Origin: Alteromonas mediterranea DE
GTDB lineage: Bacteria; Pseudomonadota; Gammaproteobacteria; Enterobacterales; Alteromonadaceae
Assembly: GCF_000020585.3 (NCBI RefSeq)
Contig: NC_011138.3
Location: 973,023-1,037,022 of the forward strand
Reading direction: 5' to 3'
Length of the DNA stretch: 64,000 nt
A model generated the notes under the pieces. It did no database searches. It was not told where the DNA came from and saw nothing but the letters and a program-made list of their open reading frames with translations. Of this stretch, positions 49,734-59,463 are shown piece after piece (the first letter of the stretch is position 1; each line of letters opens with the position of its first letter). Made by a program: the position numbers and the translations under genes.

Positions 49734-50273
49734 ATGAACGGGACATTTTCAACTGATTCGACAGTAAACGCCACCCCTTTAAGGCTTGATAGTGCATTAT
49801 CTGCTCAAATTCAGGTATTGGGCGATGCACTTCGAGCAAAAGGTTGGAGTGTGTCTAGCGCAGAGTCCTGTACGGGCGGAGGTATAGCCTTTGCTTTTAC
49901 CAGTGTATCGGGCAGCTCGGATTGGTTTAATCAATCATGGGTAACCTACTCAAACAGTGCTAAACAAAGCCGATTGGGCGTTACCGAGCAAACGCTAGTA
50001 GAGTATGGCGCCGTATCTCAGCAAACGGTAAAAGAAATGGCGGACGGAGTACGCCGCAATAGTGGTGCGCAACTCGTTGTTACTGTAAGCGGGATTGCTG
50101 GCCCAAATGGTGGCAGTGAAGAAAAGCCGGTGGGTACTGTATGGTTCGGTTTTTTATGTGGCGAAAAAGCGGAACAAATTAAACAAGTATTTAGCGGTGA
50201 CAGAGATGAAGTTCGCCATCACGCGATCGCTTTTGCTATTTCTCACTTAGTAAAATTGTTGAGTGAAAATTAA
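49734..50273 (+). CDS. pncC: CinA-like nicotinamide-nucleotide amidohydrolase PncC
   Basis: A 179-residue stand-alone CinA C-terminal domain opens [55 protein letters not shown] and includes [24 protein letters not shown]. It deamidates nicotinamide mononucleotide, recycling NAD breakdown products. Its position between mutS (divergent) and recA is conserved in gammaproteobacteria. The first 20 residues precede the family start and might not be translated; a later ATG is not obvious. Confidence 0.93.
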   Translation: MNGTFSTDSTVNATPLRLDSALSAQIQVLGDALRAKGWSVSSAESCTGGGIAFAFTSVSGSSDWFNQSWVTYSNSAKQSRLGVTEQTLVEYGAVSQQTVKEMADGVRRNSGAQLVVTVSGIAGPNGGSEEKPVGTVWFGFLCGEKAEQIKQVFSGDRDEVRHHAIAFAISHLVKLLSEN

Positions 50274-50288
50274 AAATACGGGTTGAAA

Positions 50289-50304
50289 CTGTATGCTTGT
50301 ACAG
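50289..50304 (+). promoter_or_regulatory. LexA box (SOS operator) upstream of recA
   Basis: CTGTATGCTTGTACAG fits the consensus CTGT-N8-ACAG exactly and lies 90 bp before the recA start. Autorepression of recA by LexA is established in gammaproteobacteria; direct binding here is inferred. Confidence 0.92.
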
Positions 50305-50393
50305 TATAGAATGTGATCATTATTTGATACCGTCATTAAATGAATAGGCGATGTCAAAACAGAATTTAACCGCAAATCCTTGAGGATACATAC

Positions 50394-51440
50394 GTGGACG
50401 ATAACAAATCAAAAGCTTTAACCGCCGCAGTAGGCCAAATTGAAAAGCAATTTGGTAAAGGCGCTATCATGCGCTTAGGCGACAACCAAGCCATGGATAT
50501 TGAAGCAATTTCTACTGGCTCACTAACCATTGATATCGCTCTAGGCATAGGCGGTTTACCGTGTGGTCGTGTTGTAGAAATTTACGGCCCTGAATCATCA
50601 GGTAAAACCACGCTAACTCTTCAAGTTATCGCTGAAGCGCAGAAAAATGGTAAAACCTGTGCGTTCGTTGACGCTGAACACGCGCTAGACCCTGTATACG
50701 CCGAAAAGTTAGGCGTAAACATTGACGAGCTATTGGTATCCCAGCCTGACACTGGTGAGCAAGCGTTAGAAATTTGCGACATGTTAGTTCGCTCTGGTGC
50801 CGTAGACGTCGTTATTGTTGACTCGGTTGCTGCACTTACACCAAAAGCCGAAATTGAAGGTGACATGGGTGATTCTCACGTTGGTCTTCAGGCCCGCTTG
50901 ATGTCACAGGCGCTGCGTAAGCTTACGGCAAACATTAAGCGTTCAAACACCCTTTGTATCTTCATTAACCAAATTCGTATGAAGATTGGTGTAATGTTTG
51001 GTAACCCAGAAACGACAACGGGTGGTAACGCGCTTAAGTTCTACTCTTCTGTTCGTCTAGACATTCGCCGTATTGGTGCAGTTAAAGAAGGCGATGAGGT
51101 AGTGGGTAACGAAACCCGCGTGAAGGTCGTGAAAAACAAGGTTGCGCCACCGTTCAAACAAGCTGAATTTATGATCCGCTACGGTGAAGGTATCAGCAAA
51201 GAAGCAGAGCTTATTGACCTAGGTGTTAAGCAGAAGCTTGTTGATAAAGCCGGCGCTTGGTACAGCTATAAGGGTGACCGTATTGGTCAAGGTAAAGCAA
51301 ACGTAATGAAGTACCTTAAGGAACACCCAGAGACAGCAAACGAGATCGAAACGAAGATCCGCCAAGAACTATTGCTTTCTAAAACAGTAAAGGCAGAAGA
51401 AGCATTGCCGCAGGGTGAAGACGACGTACTTCCTGAGTAA
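50394..51440 (+). CDS. recA: Recombinase RecA
   Basis: The 348-residue recombinase promotes strand exchange and LexA cleavage. Walker [10 protein letters not shown] is at residues 65-73; [39 protein letters not shown] is loop L1 with Walker [27 protein letters not shown] is loop L2. The GTG start is 9 bp after TTGAGGA. The C-terminal tail is acidic ([15 protein letters not shown]), as in the family. A LexA box is upstream and a strong terminator downstream; no recX follows. Confidence 0.99.
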   Translation: MDDNKSKALTAAVGQIEKQFGKGAIMRLGDNQAMDIEAISTGSLTIDIALGIGGLPCGRVVEIYGPESSGKTTLTLQVIAEAQKNGKTCAFVDAEHALDPVYAEKLGVNIDELLVSQPDTGEQALEICDMLVRSGAVDVVIVDSVAALTPKAEIEGDMGDSHVGLQARLMSQALRKLTANIKRSNTLCIFINQIRMKIGVMFGNPETTTGGNALKFYSSVRLDIRRIGAVKEGDEVVGNETRVKVVKNKVAPPFKQAEFMIRYGEGISKEAELIDLGVKQKLVDKAGAWYSYKGDRIGQGKANVMKYLKEHPETANEIETKIRQELLLSKTVKAEEALPQGEDDVLPE

Positions 51441-51464
51441 AATTAACGCTTCATAGCGATTAAA

Positions 51465-51489
51465 AACCCACCCTTTGGTGGGTTTTTTT
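51465..51489 (+). terminator. Rho-independent terminator after recA
   Basis: AACCCACC pairs with GGTGGGTT around CTTT, followed by TTTTTT. Confidence 0.92.
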
Positions 51490-51744
51490 GTATCTGCATT
51501 TTATACCTTCGACAATACATATTTATTAACACTTCTTGGTAACCTAGAACTTGTACAAAAAATAAAAACAGGGAATGCTGTAATAAAGTACGATAAGCGA
51601 AGACTACAAAGAAAGGTTGGCTTTTGGGGTATTTCCAAGGTTCAACGTTTGAGAATATAAATAAGGAAAATTTGTGGCTATAGCAAATAATGCCTTGAAC
51701 AACGATTAATATTGAGAACAGCTTACATCAAGAGGGAAAAGGGA

Positions 51745-52566
51745 ATGATTGAAATATCAGGTCTCGCTAAACGCTTTACGGTGGAAAACCCGAAAAAGCT
51801 TAGCGAACAAGAGAAGAAGGACCCGCGTTTAAAAGGGCGTTATTTTCAGTCAGTAAGGGATGTGTCTTTTACTTGCGAAAAAGGTCAGGTTCTGGGACTG
51901 CTAGGGCCTAACGGCGCAGGTAAAACCACTACATTGCGTATGCTTTCAACAGCGCTTAAACCCGACAGCGGTAAAGTGCTCATAGGTGGCGAGGACGTAC
52001 TTTCTAACCCAAACATTGCGCGAAAAAAGATTGGTTTTCTTTCCAGTTCAACAGGTCTATACGGCCGTTTAAGTGGGCGTGAAAATATTAGCTACTTCGG
52101 TGAGCTACACGGCATTTCAAAAAATGTGATTAATGCACGTATTGAAGAGTTAGCTGACTTGCTCGATATGCAAACCTTCCTTGATAGAAGAGCGGAGAAT
52201 TTTTCATCAGGCATGAAACAAAAAGTGTCGATTGCCCGCGCTGTTATTCACGAGCCAGAACTGGTGGTACTTGATGAACCTACAACCGGCCTTGATATTA
52301 TGGCAACCAGTACCGTTATGGAATTTATCCAACGCCTTAAGGATAAAGGTACCCCGGTTATTTTCTCTACTCACCATCTTGATGAGGTGCAAACCCTTTG
52401 CGACAAGGTGACCGTGATTAACCAAGGGGAAACCGTATTTAACGATTCGCTTGCCGCTTTTAGTGCTTTGTCTGGCAATGAAGGGGCCAGCGGTCAGATG
52501 CACAAGAGCTTTCTAAAAACACTATCAATGGATACTGAGGAGACGGGCAATGTGGTTAATCTTTAA
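51745..52566 (+). CDS. natA: NatA-like ABC transporter ATP-binding protein
   Basis: The inner ATG at 51745 is used because GGGAAAAGGG lies just upstream and MIEISGLAKRF is a standard ABC start; 273 residues. Walker A is GPNGAGKTT, signature FSSGMKQKVSIARAV, Walker B LVVLDEPTTGLD, H loop STHH. An insert KNPKKLSEQEKKDPRLKGRYF before the first strand is typical of NatA. With NatB it extrudes Na+ in characterised homologues. Its stop lies 17 bp into natB. Confidence 0.88.
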   Translation: MIEISGLAKRFTVENPKKLSEQEKKDPRLKGRYFQSVRDVSFTCEKGQVLGLLGPNGAGKTTTLRMLSTALKPDSGKVLIGGEDVLSNPNIARKKIGFLSSSTGLYGRLSGRENISYFGELHGISKNVINARIEELADLLDMQTFLDRRAENFSSGMKQKVSIARAVIHEPELVVLDEPTTGLDIMATSTVMEFIQRLKDKGTPVIFSTHHLDEVQTLCDKVTVINQGETVFNDSLAAFSALSGNEGASGQMHKSFLKTLSMDTEETGNVVNL

Positions 52567-53746
52567 AAAGGAATTCAAAGAGCTATTGCGCGATAAGAAA
52601 ACCATCATCTTTATGATTGGTTTACCGCTTCTACTGTTCCCAGCCATTTTTGGTGTCGCATTCTTTTTTATGAGTTCAGCGGCAGATAAAGCAGAAAACG
52701 AAGTATTAAAATACGCTATCGTTGGCGAAGCCTACGCGCCAGCAATTGTACAATCTTTTAACGACGCGTCTGATAAGTTTGAACCGGTCGCGATTGGCGA
52801 TGAAACGGATTATGCCAAACTCATTAAAAACGAAACGTTAGACTTTGTGTTGGTTATACCAGAAAGTTTCGATAGTGATGTATTAAATTCAGGGCAACAT
52901 AAGATTCAGCTTTATTTAAACGATGCAGGCCTTAACAAAGTTATGGGGCGTGTATCTGACATCATTGATGAATATACCGATGCTTTCCAACAGACCGCTT
53001 TTGCGCAGCTTAATCTAGATGAAACTCAGCAAGAGGCTTTGTTGAAGCCAATCAAGATAGAAAAGCAAAATGTGGCGGATGATCGTGAAGTATGGGGTGA
53101 ACGCTTAGGCGGTATGCTGCCGTACTTCATCTTTATTTTGTGTTTACAGGGTGCGATGGCACCAGCAGCAGATTTAGGTGCAGGAGAAAAAGAGCGCGGT
53201 ACCCTAGAGACCCTGCTTATATCGCCAATGGATCGTCACAAGTTGGTATTGGGCAAGTTCTTTACGGTTGCCACCGCAGGTATTGTTACTGCGCTAATAA
53301 CGGTATCTTCCATGGCCATATGGGGCTTGGTATTATCCCAAGGTATGGCAGTGGAATTTGTAGTAGAAATAATGTCTATGATTGGTCTAGTCGACTTTTT
53401 ACTTATCTTCTTAATGTTGGTCCCGGTTGTGGCAGTGTTCGCAGCAGTATTACTGTCTCTTTCTATCTACGCTCGCTCGTTTAAAGAAGCGCAAAGCTAT
53501 ATGGGGTCGCTCATAATGGTAGTCATCTTCCCTGTTATTATTGCCATGATGCCTGGTGTAGAGTTGAAAGGTGGCTGGGTATGGGTTCCGCTGACTAACG
53601 TAGCACTGGCGATGAAAGAACTGTTCAAGGGGACTATGGATTACTTCGCCCTGTTCGGAATTTTCACTTCTACAGCGGTTATTGCAACCGGGCTTATCTT
53701 CTTCTGCATACACTGGTTTAATAAAGAAAAAGTGTTGTTTAGATAA
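52550..53746 (+). CDS. natB: NatB-like ABC transporter permease
   Basis: The 398-residue protein has an N-terminal transmembrane helix (IFMIGLPLLLFPAIFGVAFFFM), a large periplasmic or cytoplasmic domain to about residue 180, then five to six membrane helices (YFIFILCLQGAMAPAADLGAGEKERGTLETLLISPMDRHKLVLGKF onward). The motif EKERGTLETLLISP is typical of NatB/ABC-2 permeases. It forms a 17-bp overlap pair with natA. It is likely a Na+ or drug efflux transporter; the substrate is not proven. Confidence 0.88.
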   Translation: MWLIFKKEFKELLRDKKTIIFMIGLPLLLFPAIFGVAFFFMSSAADKAENEVLKYAIVGEAYAPAIVQSFNDASDKFEPVAIGDETDYAKLIKNETLDFVLVIPESFDSDVLNSGQHKIQLYLNDAGLNKVMGRVSDIIDEYTDAFQQTAFAQLNLDETQQEALLKPIKIEKQNVADDREVWGERLGGMLPYFIFILCLQGAMAPAADLGAGEKERGTLETLLISPMDRHKLVLGKFFTVATAGIVTALITVSSMAIWGLVLSQGMAVEFVVEIMSMIGLVDFLLIFLMLVPVVAVFAAVLLSLSIYARSFKEAQSYMGSLIMVVIFPVIIAMMPGVELKGGWVWVPLTNVALAMKELFKGTMDYFALFGIFTSTAVIATGLIFFCIHWFNKEKVLFR

Positions 53747-53774
53747 GTAAGGGCTGCAGTTATTACACTCATTT

Positions 53775-53803
53775 AAAAATAGCCCGTAATAGCGGGCTAT
53801 TTA
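53775..53803. terminator. Bidirectional-type hairpin terminator
   Basis: AATAGCCCG pairs with CGGGCTATT around a small loop, between convergent natB and the FlhB-tail gene. Its flanks (AAAA left, TTAGTT right) allow modest activity in either direction. Confidence 0.75.
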
Positions 53804-53900
53804 GTTACAATAGATAAAAAGCCCGACTAAGCGTTTTTTACTTTCTCTTTGCTAACGCTTGGATAGAGCTGCAGGGAAAGACATAGGCAGTATTTCTGCC

Positions 53901-54233
53901 CTAAACCTCAAAATCAACACGTTTGATAATACCTTCCCAGCCAGGCGGTATCTTGCCTTGCAATACATAAGAATAAGCAAGGAGTTCAGCAATAACAAAA
54001 TACAGTGACTCAGGGATATCTTGACCTACATCGAGAGTGGCCAACACTTCACTTAAATACGGGTCTTCGTGGATTAAAATGCCCGTTTCTTCAGCCATGG
54101 CGATAATCGCTTCGGCTAAGTCTCCATAGCCTTTGGACACGACCTTCGGTGTGTTTTTCTTATCGCCACCTTCATATTTTAATCCAATTGCCCGTTTCGC
54201 CTTTCTCGTGTCGCTCATCGATGCACTTCTCAT
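53901..54233 (-). CDS. FlhB C-terminal-domain homologue (EscU/YscU/HrcU-type)
   Basis: The 110-residue soluble protein aligns with the cytoplasmic tail of FlhB after its NPTH cleavage point: RAIGLKYEGGDKKNTPKVVSKGYGDLAEAIIAMAEETGILIHEDPYLSEVLATLDVGQDIPESLYFVIAELLAYSYVL. It lacks the membrane helices and NPTH. Such FlhB-tail proteins accompany FliK-type proteins; the start overlaps the upstream FliK-like stop (ATGA), showing coupling. An inner ATG at 54218 is an alternative start. It may help the export switch, but this is inferred. Confidence 0.85.
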   Translation of the reverse strand: MRSASMSDTRKAKRAIGLKYEGGDKKNTPKVVSKGYGDLAEAIIAMAEETGILIHEDPYLSEVLATLDVGQDIPESLYFVIAELLAYSYVLQGKIPPGWEGIIKRVDFEV

Positions 54234-56815
54234 ACCCGTGTTTCAAAAATTTGATGCGGTCGAGTGTTTAGCGTGTCAGGGATATGACCCCGCTGAAAGC
54301 TCGTGTTTTCAACCTCCAGCCCTAATGATTCTAAACGACGATGCAGGTAGGGCAGGGTATCGCTAATGCGTCTTAATACTTCATCATTTGATGCATACAA
54401 ATCGAGCGTAATGCTACTTTGATCTATCTTTGATTTTGCCAAAACTTGTCCGCTGTCACCAATGTCCAGCTTCATCGTGATATTCCAAAGAGAGCGCTCG
54501 CCTGTTTGTGCGTGCTTATTGTTCTGCCCACCTTGCTCTCGTTTTATCAAGAGTTCTGGTGGACTGTGGTGTTGTGAAAGTGATGGCAATACATAATAGA
54601 AACTATCTTGCCCTTGAATACGGCCATCTACATTAGCAATTTTGTTTTGCTGGTGGCTACTTAGCAGCGTTTTAAGTTGAGAAAGCAGCTGTTGTCGGCC
54701 GTCTAGCTGGTTCATGTCTTGGCTAACGCGACTTGGTTGAGCCGTTACCCCCATATTCGCTAACGTTTTTGAAACGATAGAGTCAGGCGCATCTATTTGC
54801 GTTTTTAAGCCAGGCTGACGCTGCATGGCACGCCCCGATAGTGCTAATTGAATCAAAGCAACCAATCCTTGAACAAAGCTGGAAGCGTTTACGGGCGAGG
54901 TTAAGTTTATTGGTGTGGTAACGAGCGCCTGTGTAGATATAAGCTGCTGCAAGCGTTGCGACAATCCTTGTTCATTCATATCTAGCGCTAGTTTCTTTGT
55001 TCCGCTTTTTACCACCTCGATAGCACTTTCATTCTCGCCAGCTACGCTCTCATTTGATTTTGAACCCGCTATAGTGGCGTGACTATCTGAAACCACTGGC
55101 GCTATTTCTGCCCCTTTACCTTGTGTAGCCGCCAGTTGTGCAGCGATATTGCTCAGTAAACTATTTGATAAGCCTTTGGCCTGTGAGCTTAACGCTTGTG
55201 CGAGAGAGGCAAGTGATACAAGCGAGGGTTTACGCCCACTGTCTTTTCCTTGCAGGCCATTATTCTCTGCTGAAGCGGCATCTTTCCCTTCAGTTAATAT
55301 AGCTTTTGCCGATGCTAGCAGTTGTTCCTTGGGTGGCTTTGGAGGGCCGATAAATTCCCCATTGGATACCTTGGCTTGAGAAGCCTTCGCGTTGAGCGCA
55401 TCAAGGCCTTTAAGTTGCTGCAAAATTTTATCAAAATGCTGAGCTTCATGTGCTTTAGGCATACCCTGGCTGGGCGGTAATCTTTCATTCTCCACAATAG
55501 TTATGAGTTGGTTTAGTGCTTGGTTTGTACTGCCTGTTTGGCTCAGTAATACTCGAGAAAGTGCAGTGATGGCATTGTGAACATCGGTGCCTTTAAGCGA
55601 TGTGGGAGCCGCTGCCTTTAGGTTTGTAATGGATGAAGAGTCTTCAAGCGAGCTATTTCCCGTGACTGCTTCGAGCCCTTTCGCTGTCGCTTTTGGTAAT
55701 TGCGAAAGGTTAAGTTTATTTACCTGCTCCTGCGTCAGAGTCGGGGCCGCAAGGGAAGACCCCTTGCTCTGAGGTATATCAATTTGTAATACCGCGCTTT
55801 GTTGTGATGTACGAATCGAAAGCTTGTTGTCATTTAAGGTCAATGCAGAAAGTACTTTTAACGCGTTAGAGTCGGCACCAGAACCTTTTAAAAGCGCGTT
55901 AAGTCGAGGCGAGTTACTCAAGTTATGCTCAACAGCTACGCCACCTTGCTTAAGTGCGCTGGAAGTGAGCTGTTGTTGTAAGTTGGTACTTACATTTTTA
56001 TGAGTCATGGCAGCGAAATTATTGTGGTTAGTTGTTGGGCCCGCACTTTCATTGGACAAACCTTGAGAGATTTGCAGCGCGATTCCACCGTTGCTAGCTC
56101 GGCTTAGTCCTATGACGACCTGTTGTCCAACTAGCTTTTGAAGCGCTGCTTTAGCCGTGCTATCAAGCTTTTCAGTATTAATGTCCGATAGGGGAATAAC
56201 CTCATTTTTAGCGGTGGTGAGCATGAGTTGCCCAAAATTTTCACTCTTTGTAGAAATAGAAAGTTGACCTTTAAGCGTAACGGCGGCGTTATTTGCAGCA
56301 AGAGCTTGTGCCACGGCTTTCAGTAATTCAGCTTTTTCGGGCGCAGACAATGACACGCCTTGTTGAGACAAGCGTGTAGAAAGCAGCACTGCAGACTGAG
56401 TGTTTACCTGACTTTGAGAAGTATTTTGAGCACTTTTCGCTTCTGGGCCTGAGATATGGTCAGGGGAGGTAGGCAAAAGTGCAAGCTGCGCATTATTAAT
56501 TGCTTGGTTAGAAAGCTTAGCGCTGACTTCTGCGGGTAAGGCAACGTTGAGTACTTGAGCTGCTGACGATACATTATTTGGTGTCACTGTTATCGATAGC
56601 ACTCGTTCAGGTAAGCGTTCAACTATTACTTTCGCGGCATTATCTAAGGTGGCTGCCTGCGACAGCGCAGCGTTGGCAATAGCGGGAGAAGTACTTCGAC
56701 TCGCCCCTTGAGTAGCGGCATCAACATTTACCTGTGACGGTAAAGATGTAGGGGAGGTCGGGCTAGTTGACTGATTCAGAGCGGCTGCCAATAGTGATGA
56801 TAATGGTGTTGTCAT
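54230..56815 (-). CDS. FliK-like hook-length control protein
   Basis: The 861-residue protein is mostly a low-complexity Ala/Ser/Gln/Leu-rich region. The C-terminal 90 residues form a Flg_hook domain: SLWNITMKLDIGDSGQVLAKSKIDQSSITLDLYASNDEVLRRISDTLPYLHRRLESLGLEVENTSFQRGHIP. FliK acts as a molecular ruler that switches flagellar export from hook to filament. Here it is far from any flagellar cluster in view and is twice the usual FliK length. It is coupled to the FlhB-tail gene. Confidence 0.85.
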   Translation of the reverse strand: MTTPLSSLLAAALNQSTSPTSPTSLPSQVNVDAATQGASRSTSPAIANAALSQAATLDNAAKVIVERLPERVLSITVTPNNVSSAAQVLNVALPAEVSAKLSNQAINNAQLALLPTSPDHISGPEAKSAQNTSQSQVNTQSAVLLSTRLSQQGVSLSAPEKAELLKAVAQALAANNAAVTLKGQLSISTKSENFGQLMLTTAKNEVIPLSDINTEKLDSTAKAALQKLVGQQVVIGLSRASNGGIALQISQGLSNESAGPTTNHNNFAAMTHKNVSTNLQQQLTSSALKQGGVAVEHNLSNSPRLNALLKGSGADSNALKVLSALTLNDNKLSIRTSQQSAVLQIDIPQSKGSSLAAPTLTQEQVNKLNLSQLPKATAKGLEAVTGNSSLEDSSSITNLKAAAPTSLKGTDVHNAITALSRVLLSQTGSTNQALNQLITIVENERLPPSQGMPKAHEAQHFDKILQQLKGLDALNAKASQAKVSNGEFIGPPKPPKEQLLASAKAILTEGKDAASAENNGLQGKDSGRKPSLVSLASLAQALSSQAKGLSNSLLSNIAAQLAATQGKGAEIAPVVSDSHATIAGSKSNESVAGENESAIEVVKSGTKKLALDMNEQGLSQRLQQLISTQALVTTPINLTSPVNASSFVQGLVALIQLALSGRAMQRQPGLKTQIDAPDSIVSKTLANMGVTAQPSRVSQDMNQLDGRQQLLSQLKTLLSSHQQNKIANVDGRIQGQDSFYYVLPSLSQHHSPPELLIKREQGGQNNKHAQTGERSLWNITMKLDIGDSGQVLAKSKIDQSSITLDLYASNDEVLRRISDTLPYLHRRLESLGLEVENTSFQRGHIPDTLNTRPHQIFETRV

Positions 56816-57123
56816 AATTGAGATATCGGCATAGTCGCGCTTTTCCTTACTTATTTGAGTATAGCAAAGTGCTTTGAGGCTGTTTCATCATTAATAAGCG
56901 CTCACTAATAAAGTACAGCGAAACCATTCGTTCTTAAGGCAGATGAACAATTCATCTTTGCGCTGAAAGACAACCCACCCTTGGGCTAAGGAGGCTCAGG
57001 AAGAATGTGTTTGTCTTTGAAGTAAATCATATTTAATTGGAATTCGCGACTGCGAAAAAGCGTTCATGTGGTAGACTAGCGCCATTTTTTAAAACCTCTT
57101 TTTTAGGTTGGAGTAGCCAAGTA
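56816..57123. other. Intergenic region upstream of ccmA
   Basis: About 300 bp between divergent fliK-like and ccmA. It contains an inverted repeat AGATGAA-CAA-TTCATCT at 56941-56957, and AAGGAGG further downstream. It must hold the promoters of both directions. No regulator can be named. Confidence 0.4.
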
Positions 57124-57747
57124 GTGTTAGAGGCGTGCGGATTAACGTGCAGCAAACGAGACAGAACCCTTTTTGAGGGGCTTTCACTGGTTGTTAATAC
57201 TGGTGAGTTGCTGTATTTGCGCGGGCCAAATGGAGCAGGTAAAACGAGCTTGCTGCGCATTCTAACTGGGCTGAGTACACCTGAGTCGGGCGCCGTTTCA
57301 TATAATGGAATGGACATAGCCGAGGACAAAACAGACTATTATCGCGATCTTTTCTATTTAGGACATAAGAGTGGTACTAACGGCAGCCTTTCTGCCTTGG
57401 ATAACTTATCGTTTTGGTTAGCCCAACACAGTACATCGGTGCAACATAATGGGCTTTATGACGTCTTAGCGAAAGTGGGTTTAGTTGGGCTTGAAGATGT
57501 GCCTGTTAGGTATTTATCGGCAGGTCAACAGCGTCGTGTGGCGCTATCAAGACTATGGCTTAAGCCAGCAAAGGTGTGGATATTAGACGAACCGTTTACA
57601 GCGCTTGATGTAAAAGGGGTTCACTTACTTGAAACAAGTATGAAAGAGCATGTTAGTCGCGGTGGTCTTATTATTACCACTTCGCATCAACCACTGTCAG
57701 AAACCGCTGGGGAACACCGCGTATTTGACCTGGAGTATCGCTTTTAA
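57124..57747 (+). CDS. ccmA: Cytochrome c maturation ATPase CcmA
   Basis: The GTG at 57124 (MLEACGLTC) is used: it gives 207 residues as in the family, with GGAG upstream; a longer frame from 57037 is unlikely. Walker A is GPNGAGKTS, signature LSAGQQRRVALSRL, Walker B WILDEPFTAL. CcmA powers release of haem-loaded CcmE from the CcmCD complex, with CcmB. It overlaps ccmB by 1 bp (TAATG). Confidence 0.96.
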   Translation: MLEACGLTCSKRDRTLFEGLSLVVNTGELLYLRGPNGAGKTSLLRILTGLSTPESGAVSYNGMDIAEDKTDYYRDLFYLGHKSGTNGSLSALDNLSFWLAQHSTSVQHNGLYDVLAKVGLVGLEDVPVRYLSAGQQRRVALSRLWLKPAKVWILDEPFTALDVKGVHLLETSMKEHVSRGGLIITTSHQPLSETAGEHRVFDLEYRF

Positions 57748-58412
57748 TGTCACTTTACCAAGGTATTTTTAAACGCGACATGCACATTGCGTTCAATCAA
57801 AAAGCGGAATTGGTGCAACCACTGATGTTTTTACTCATGGTGGTAACCTTATTCCCTTTAGGTGTAAGCCCTTCTCCTGATACCCTTCAGCGCATTGGAC
57901 CGGGGGTAATTTGGATTGCGGCAATTTTGTCATCACTTATGGCAATGGAAAGACTGTTTCGCGATGACTTCCAAGACGGTTCGCTAGAACAGTATATGCT
58001 CTCTGGTCTGGCGTTGCCGGCAGTGAGCGCGGTGAAGGTAGCTGCCCATTGGCTGGTCAGTTTTGTGCCTTTATTATTGCTTTCTCCGCTGCTAGCGATG
58101 TTTTTGAATCTAACGGTCGATATGTATATCGCACTCGTTTTAACATTGTTGCTGGGAACGCCATTACTTTCTTTAATTGGCGCCATTGCGGTAGGACTTA
58201 CCGTTGGATTGCAAAAAGGCGGGGTGCTGTTGGCATTGCTACTTATCCCTGTCTTTATTCCGTTACTGATATTTGCCACGTCGGCTGTGGATTCTGCCGC
58301 ACTGCAATTACCTTATCATGCACAACTTGCTATTATCGCCGCCATGCTGTTGTTGGCTGCGGCGTTGGCACCGTTTGCCATAGCGTATTCTTTAAAAGTG
58401 AGTCAAAACTAA
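57747..58412 (+). CDS. ccmB: CcmB haem-exporter permease
   Basis: The 221-residue protein has six hydrophobic helices and opens YQGIFKRDMHIAFNQKAELVQPLMFLLMVVTLFPLGVSP, typical of CcmB, with RLFRDDFQDGSLEQYMLSG. With CcmA, CcmC and CcmD it forms the ABC complex. It overlaps ccmA and ccmC by 1 bp each. Confidence 0.96.
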   Translation: MSLYQGIFKRDMHIAFNQKAELVQPLMFLLMVVTLFPLGVSPSPDTLQRIGPGVIWIAAILSSLMAMERLFRDDFQDGSLEQYMLSGLALPAVSAVKVAAHWLVSFVPLLLLSPLLAMFLNLTVDMYIALVLTLLLGTPLLSLIGAIAVGLTVGLQKGGVLLALLLIPVFIPLLIFATSAVDSAALQLPYHAQLAIIAAMLLLAAALAPFAIAYSLKVSQN

Positions 58413-59194
58413 TGTGGAAGTGGTTACACCCTTACGCTAAAACAGAGCGTGCGTATCAGCTTTGTTTAACCTTACAGCCTTGGTTTTGGGCTGGCGCGTT
58501 ACTGTGCCTTAGCGTTGGTACGGTATGGGGGCTGGCGTTTGCGCCTCAAGATTATCAGCAAGGTGATTCGTTTAGAATTATTTATATCCACGTTCCTAGC
58601 GCAATCTTGTCTATGGGCACCTACGTAGCCATGGCCATCGCTGCGCTTGTGGGGATGGTGTGGCAGTGGCGAACTGCTTATATGAGCATGATTGCTATGG
58701 CGCCAATTGGGGCGGTGATGACTTTTATTGCGCTTTTCACAGGTGCTGCATGGGGGAAACCTATGTGGGGCGCATGGTGGGTGTGGGATGCACGCCTAAC
58801 TTCAGAACTTATTCTGCTTTTCTTGTACATGGGCGTAATTGCCCTTTATGGCGCATTTGAAGACAAACAACAGGCGGGTAAAGCCGCAGGCGTGATGGCG
58901 CTGGTGGGCGTAGTAAATATCCCCATTATTCACTACTCGGTAGAATGGTGGAATACGTTGCACCAAGGGGCGACAATCAGTAAGTTTGATAACCCTTCTA
59001 TTGCGCCAGAAATGCTGTGGCCGCTGTTAATTAGTTTACTTGGATTCGCATTTTTTATTGGTGCGGTAACCACAGTGCGCCTTCGAAATGAGATTGTTTT
59101 ACGCGAAATGCACAGGCCATGGGTGCAAGCTTTGGCTATCAGTCAGTTAGCTTCTAAACAGCAAGTTAACCAAAGCGTGAAAGGGGGCAACTAA
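58412..59194 (+). CDS. ccmC: CcmC haem lyase subunit
   Basis: The true start is ATG 58412, overlapping the ccmB stop as TAATG; 260 residues. Six transmembrane segments and the WWD haem-handling motif WGKPMWGAWWVWDARLTSELIL are seen, as are IIYIHVPSAILSMG and VEWWNTLHQGATI, which carry the axial His residues. CcmC loads haem on CcmE. Cotranscribed with ccmD. Confidence 0.97.
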   Translation: MWKWLHPYAKTERAYQLCLTLQPWFWAGALLCLSVGTVWGLAFAPQDYQQGDSFRIIYIHVPSAILSMGTYVAMAIAALVGMVWQWRTAYMSMIAMAPIGAVMTFIALFTGAAWGKPMWGAWWVWDARLTSELILLFLYMGVIALYGAFEDKQQAGKAAGVMALVGVVNIPIIHYSVEWWNTLHQGATISKFDNPSIAPEMLWPLLISLLGFAFFIGAVTTVRLRNEIVLREMHRPWVQALAISQLASKQQVNQSVKGGN

Positions 59195-59195
59195 T

Positions 59196-59417
59196 ATGCA
59201 GTTTGAATCGTTGGCCGACTTTATCAACATGGGGGGCTATGCATTTTATGTATGGCTGTCGTTTGGTGTGACATTTGCGGCCATGGCTATCATCGCCATC
59301 CAAAGTTTTATTAAACACCGTAACCTTTTAAAACAGGTTGTGGTGGAAAAAGAGCGCAAAGCGCGCATTAAAAAAGCGCGACAGCAACAGCAACAGCAAG
59401 AGAGTACATCGCTTTAA
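59196..59417 (+). CDS. ccmD: CcmD haem exporter small subunit
   Basis: The 73-residue protein has one transmembrane helix (YAFYVWLSFGVTFAAMAIIAIQ), preceded by MGGYAFYVW (typical of CcmD), and a basic tail (EKERKARIKKARQQQQQQ). It stabilises the CcmC-CcmE complex. 1 bp separates it from ccmC. Confidence 0.9.
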   Translation: MQFESLADFINMGGYAFYVWLSFGVTFAAMAIIAIQSFIKHRNLLKQVVVEKERKARIKKARQQQQQQESTSL

Positions 59418-59463
59418 CTTGCGTTTTGTAATTGTTTATTAGTTTTTTCGAAGTGAGAGTTGC

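Noticed and set aside
51475..51660. A 61-residue frame after recA.
   Set aside because: Starts inside the recA terminator, with no ribosome binding site; composition is not protein-like.
59384..59402. CAG-rich short repeat near the end of ccmD.
   Set aside because: It codes the Gln run in the CcmD tail, common in this family; not an independent element.
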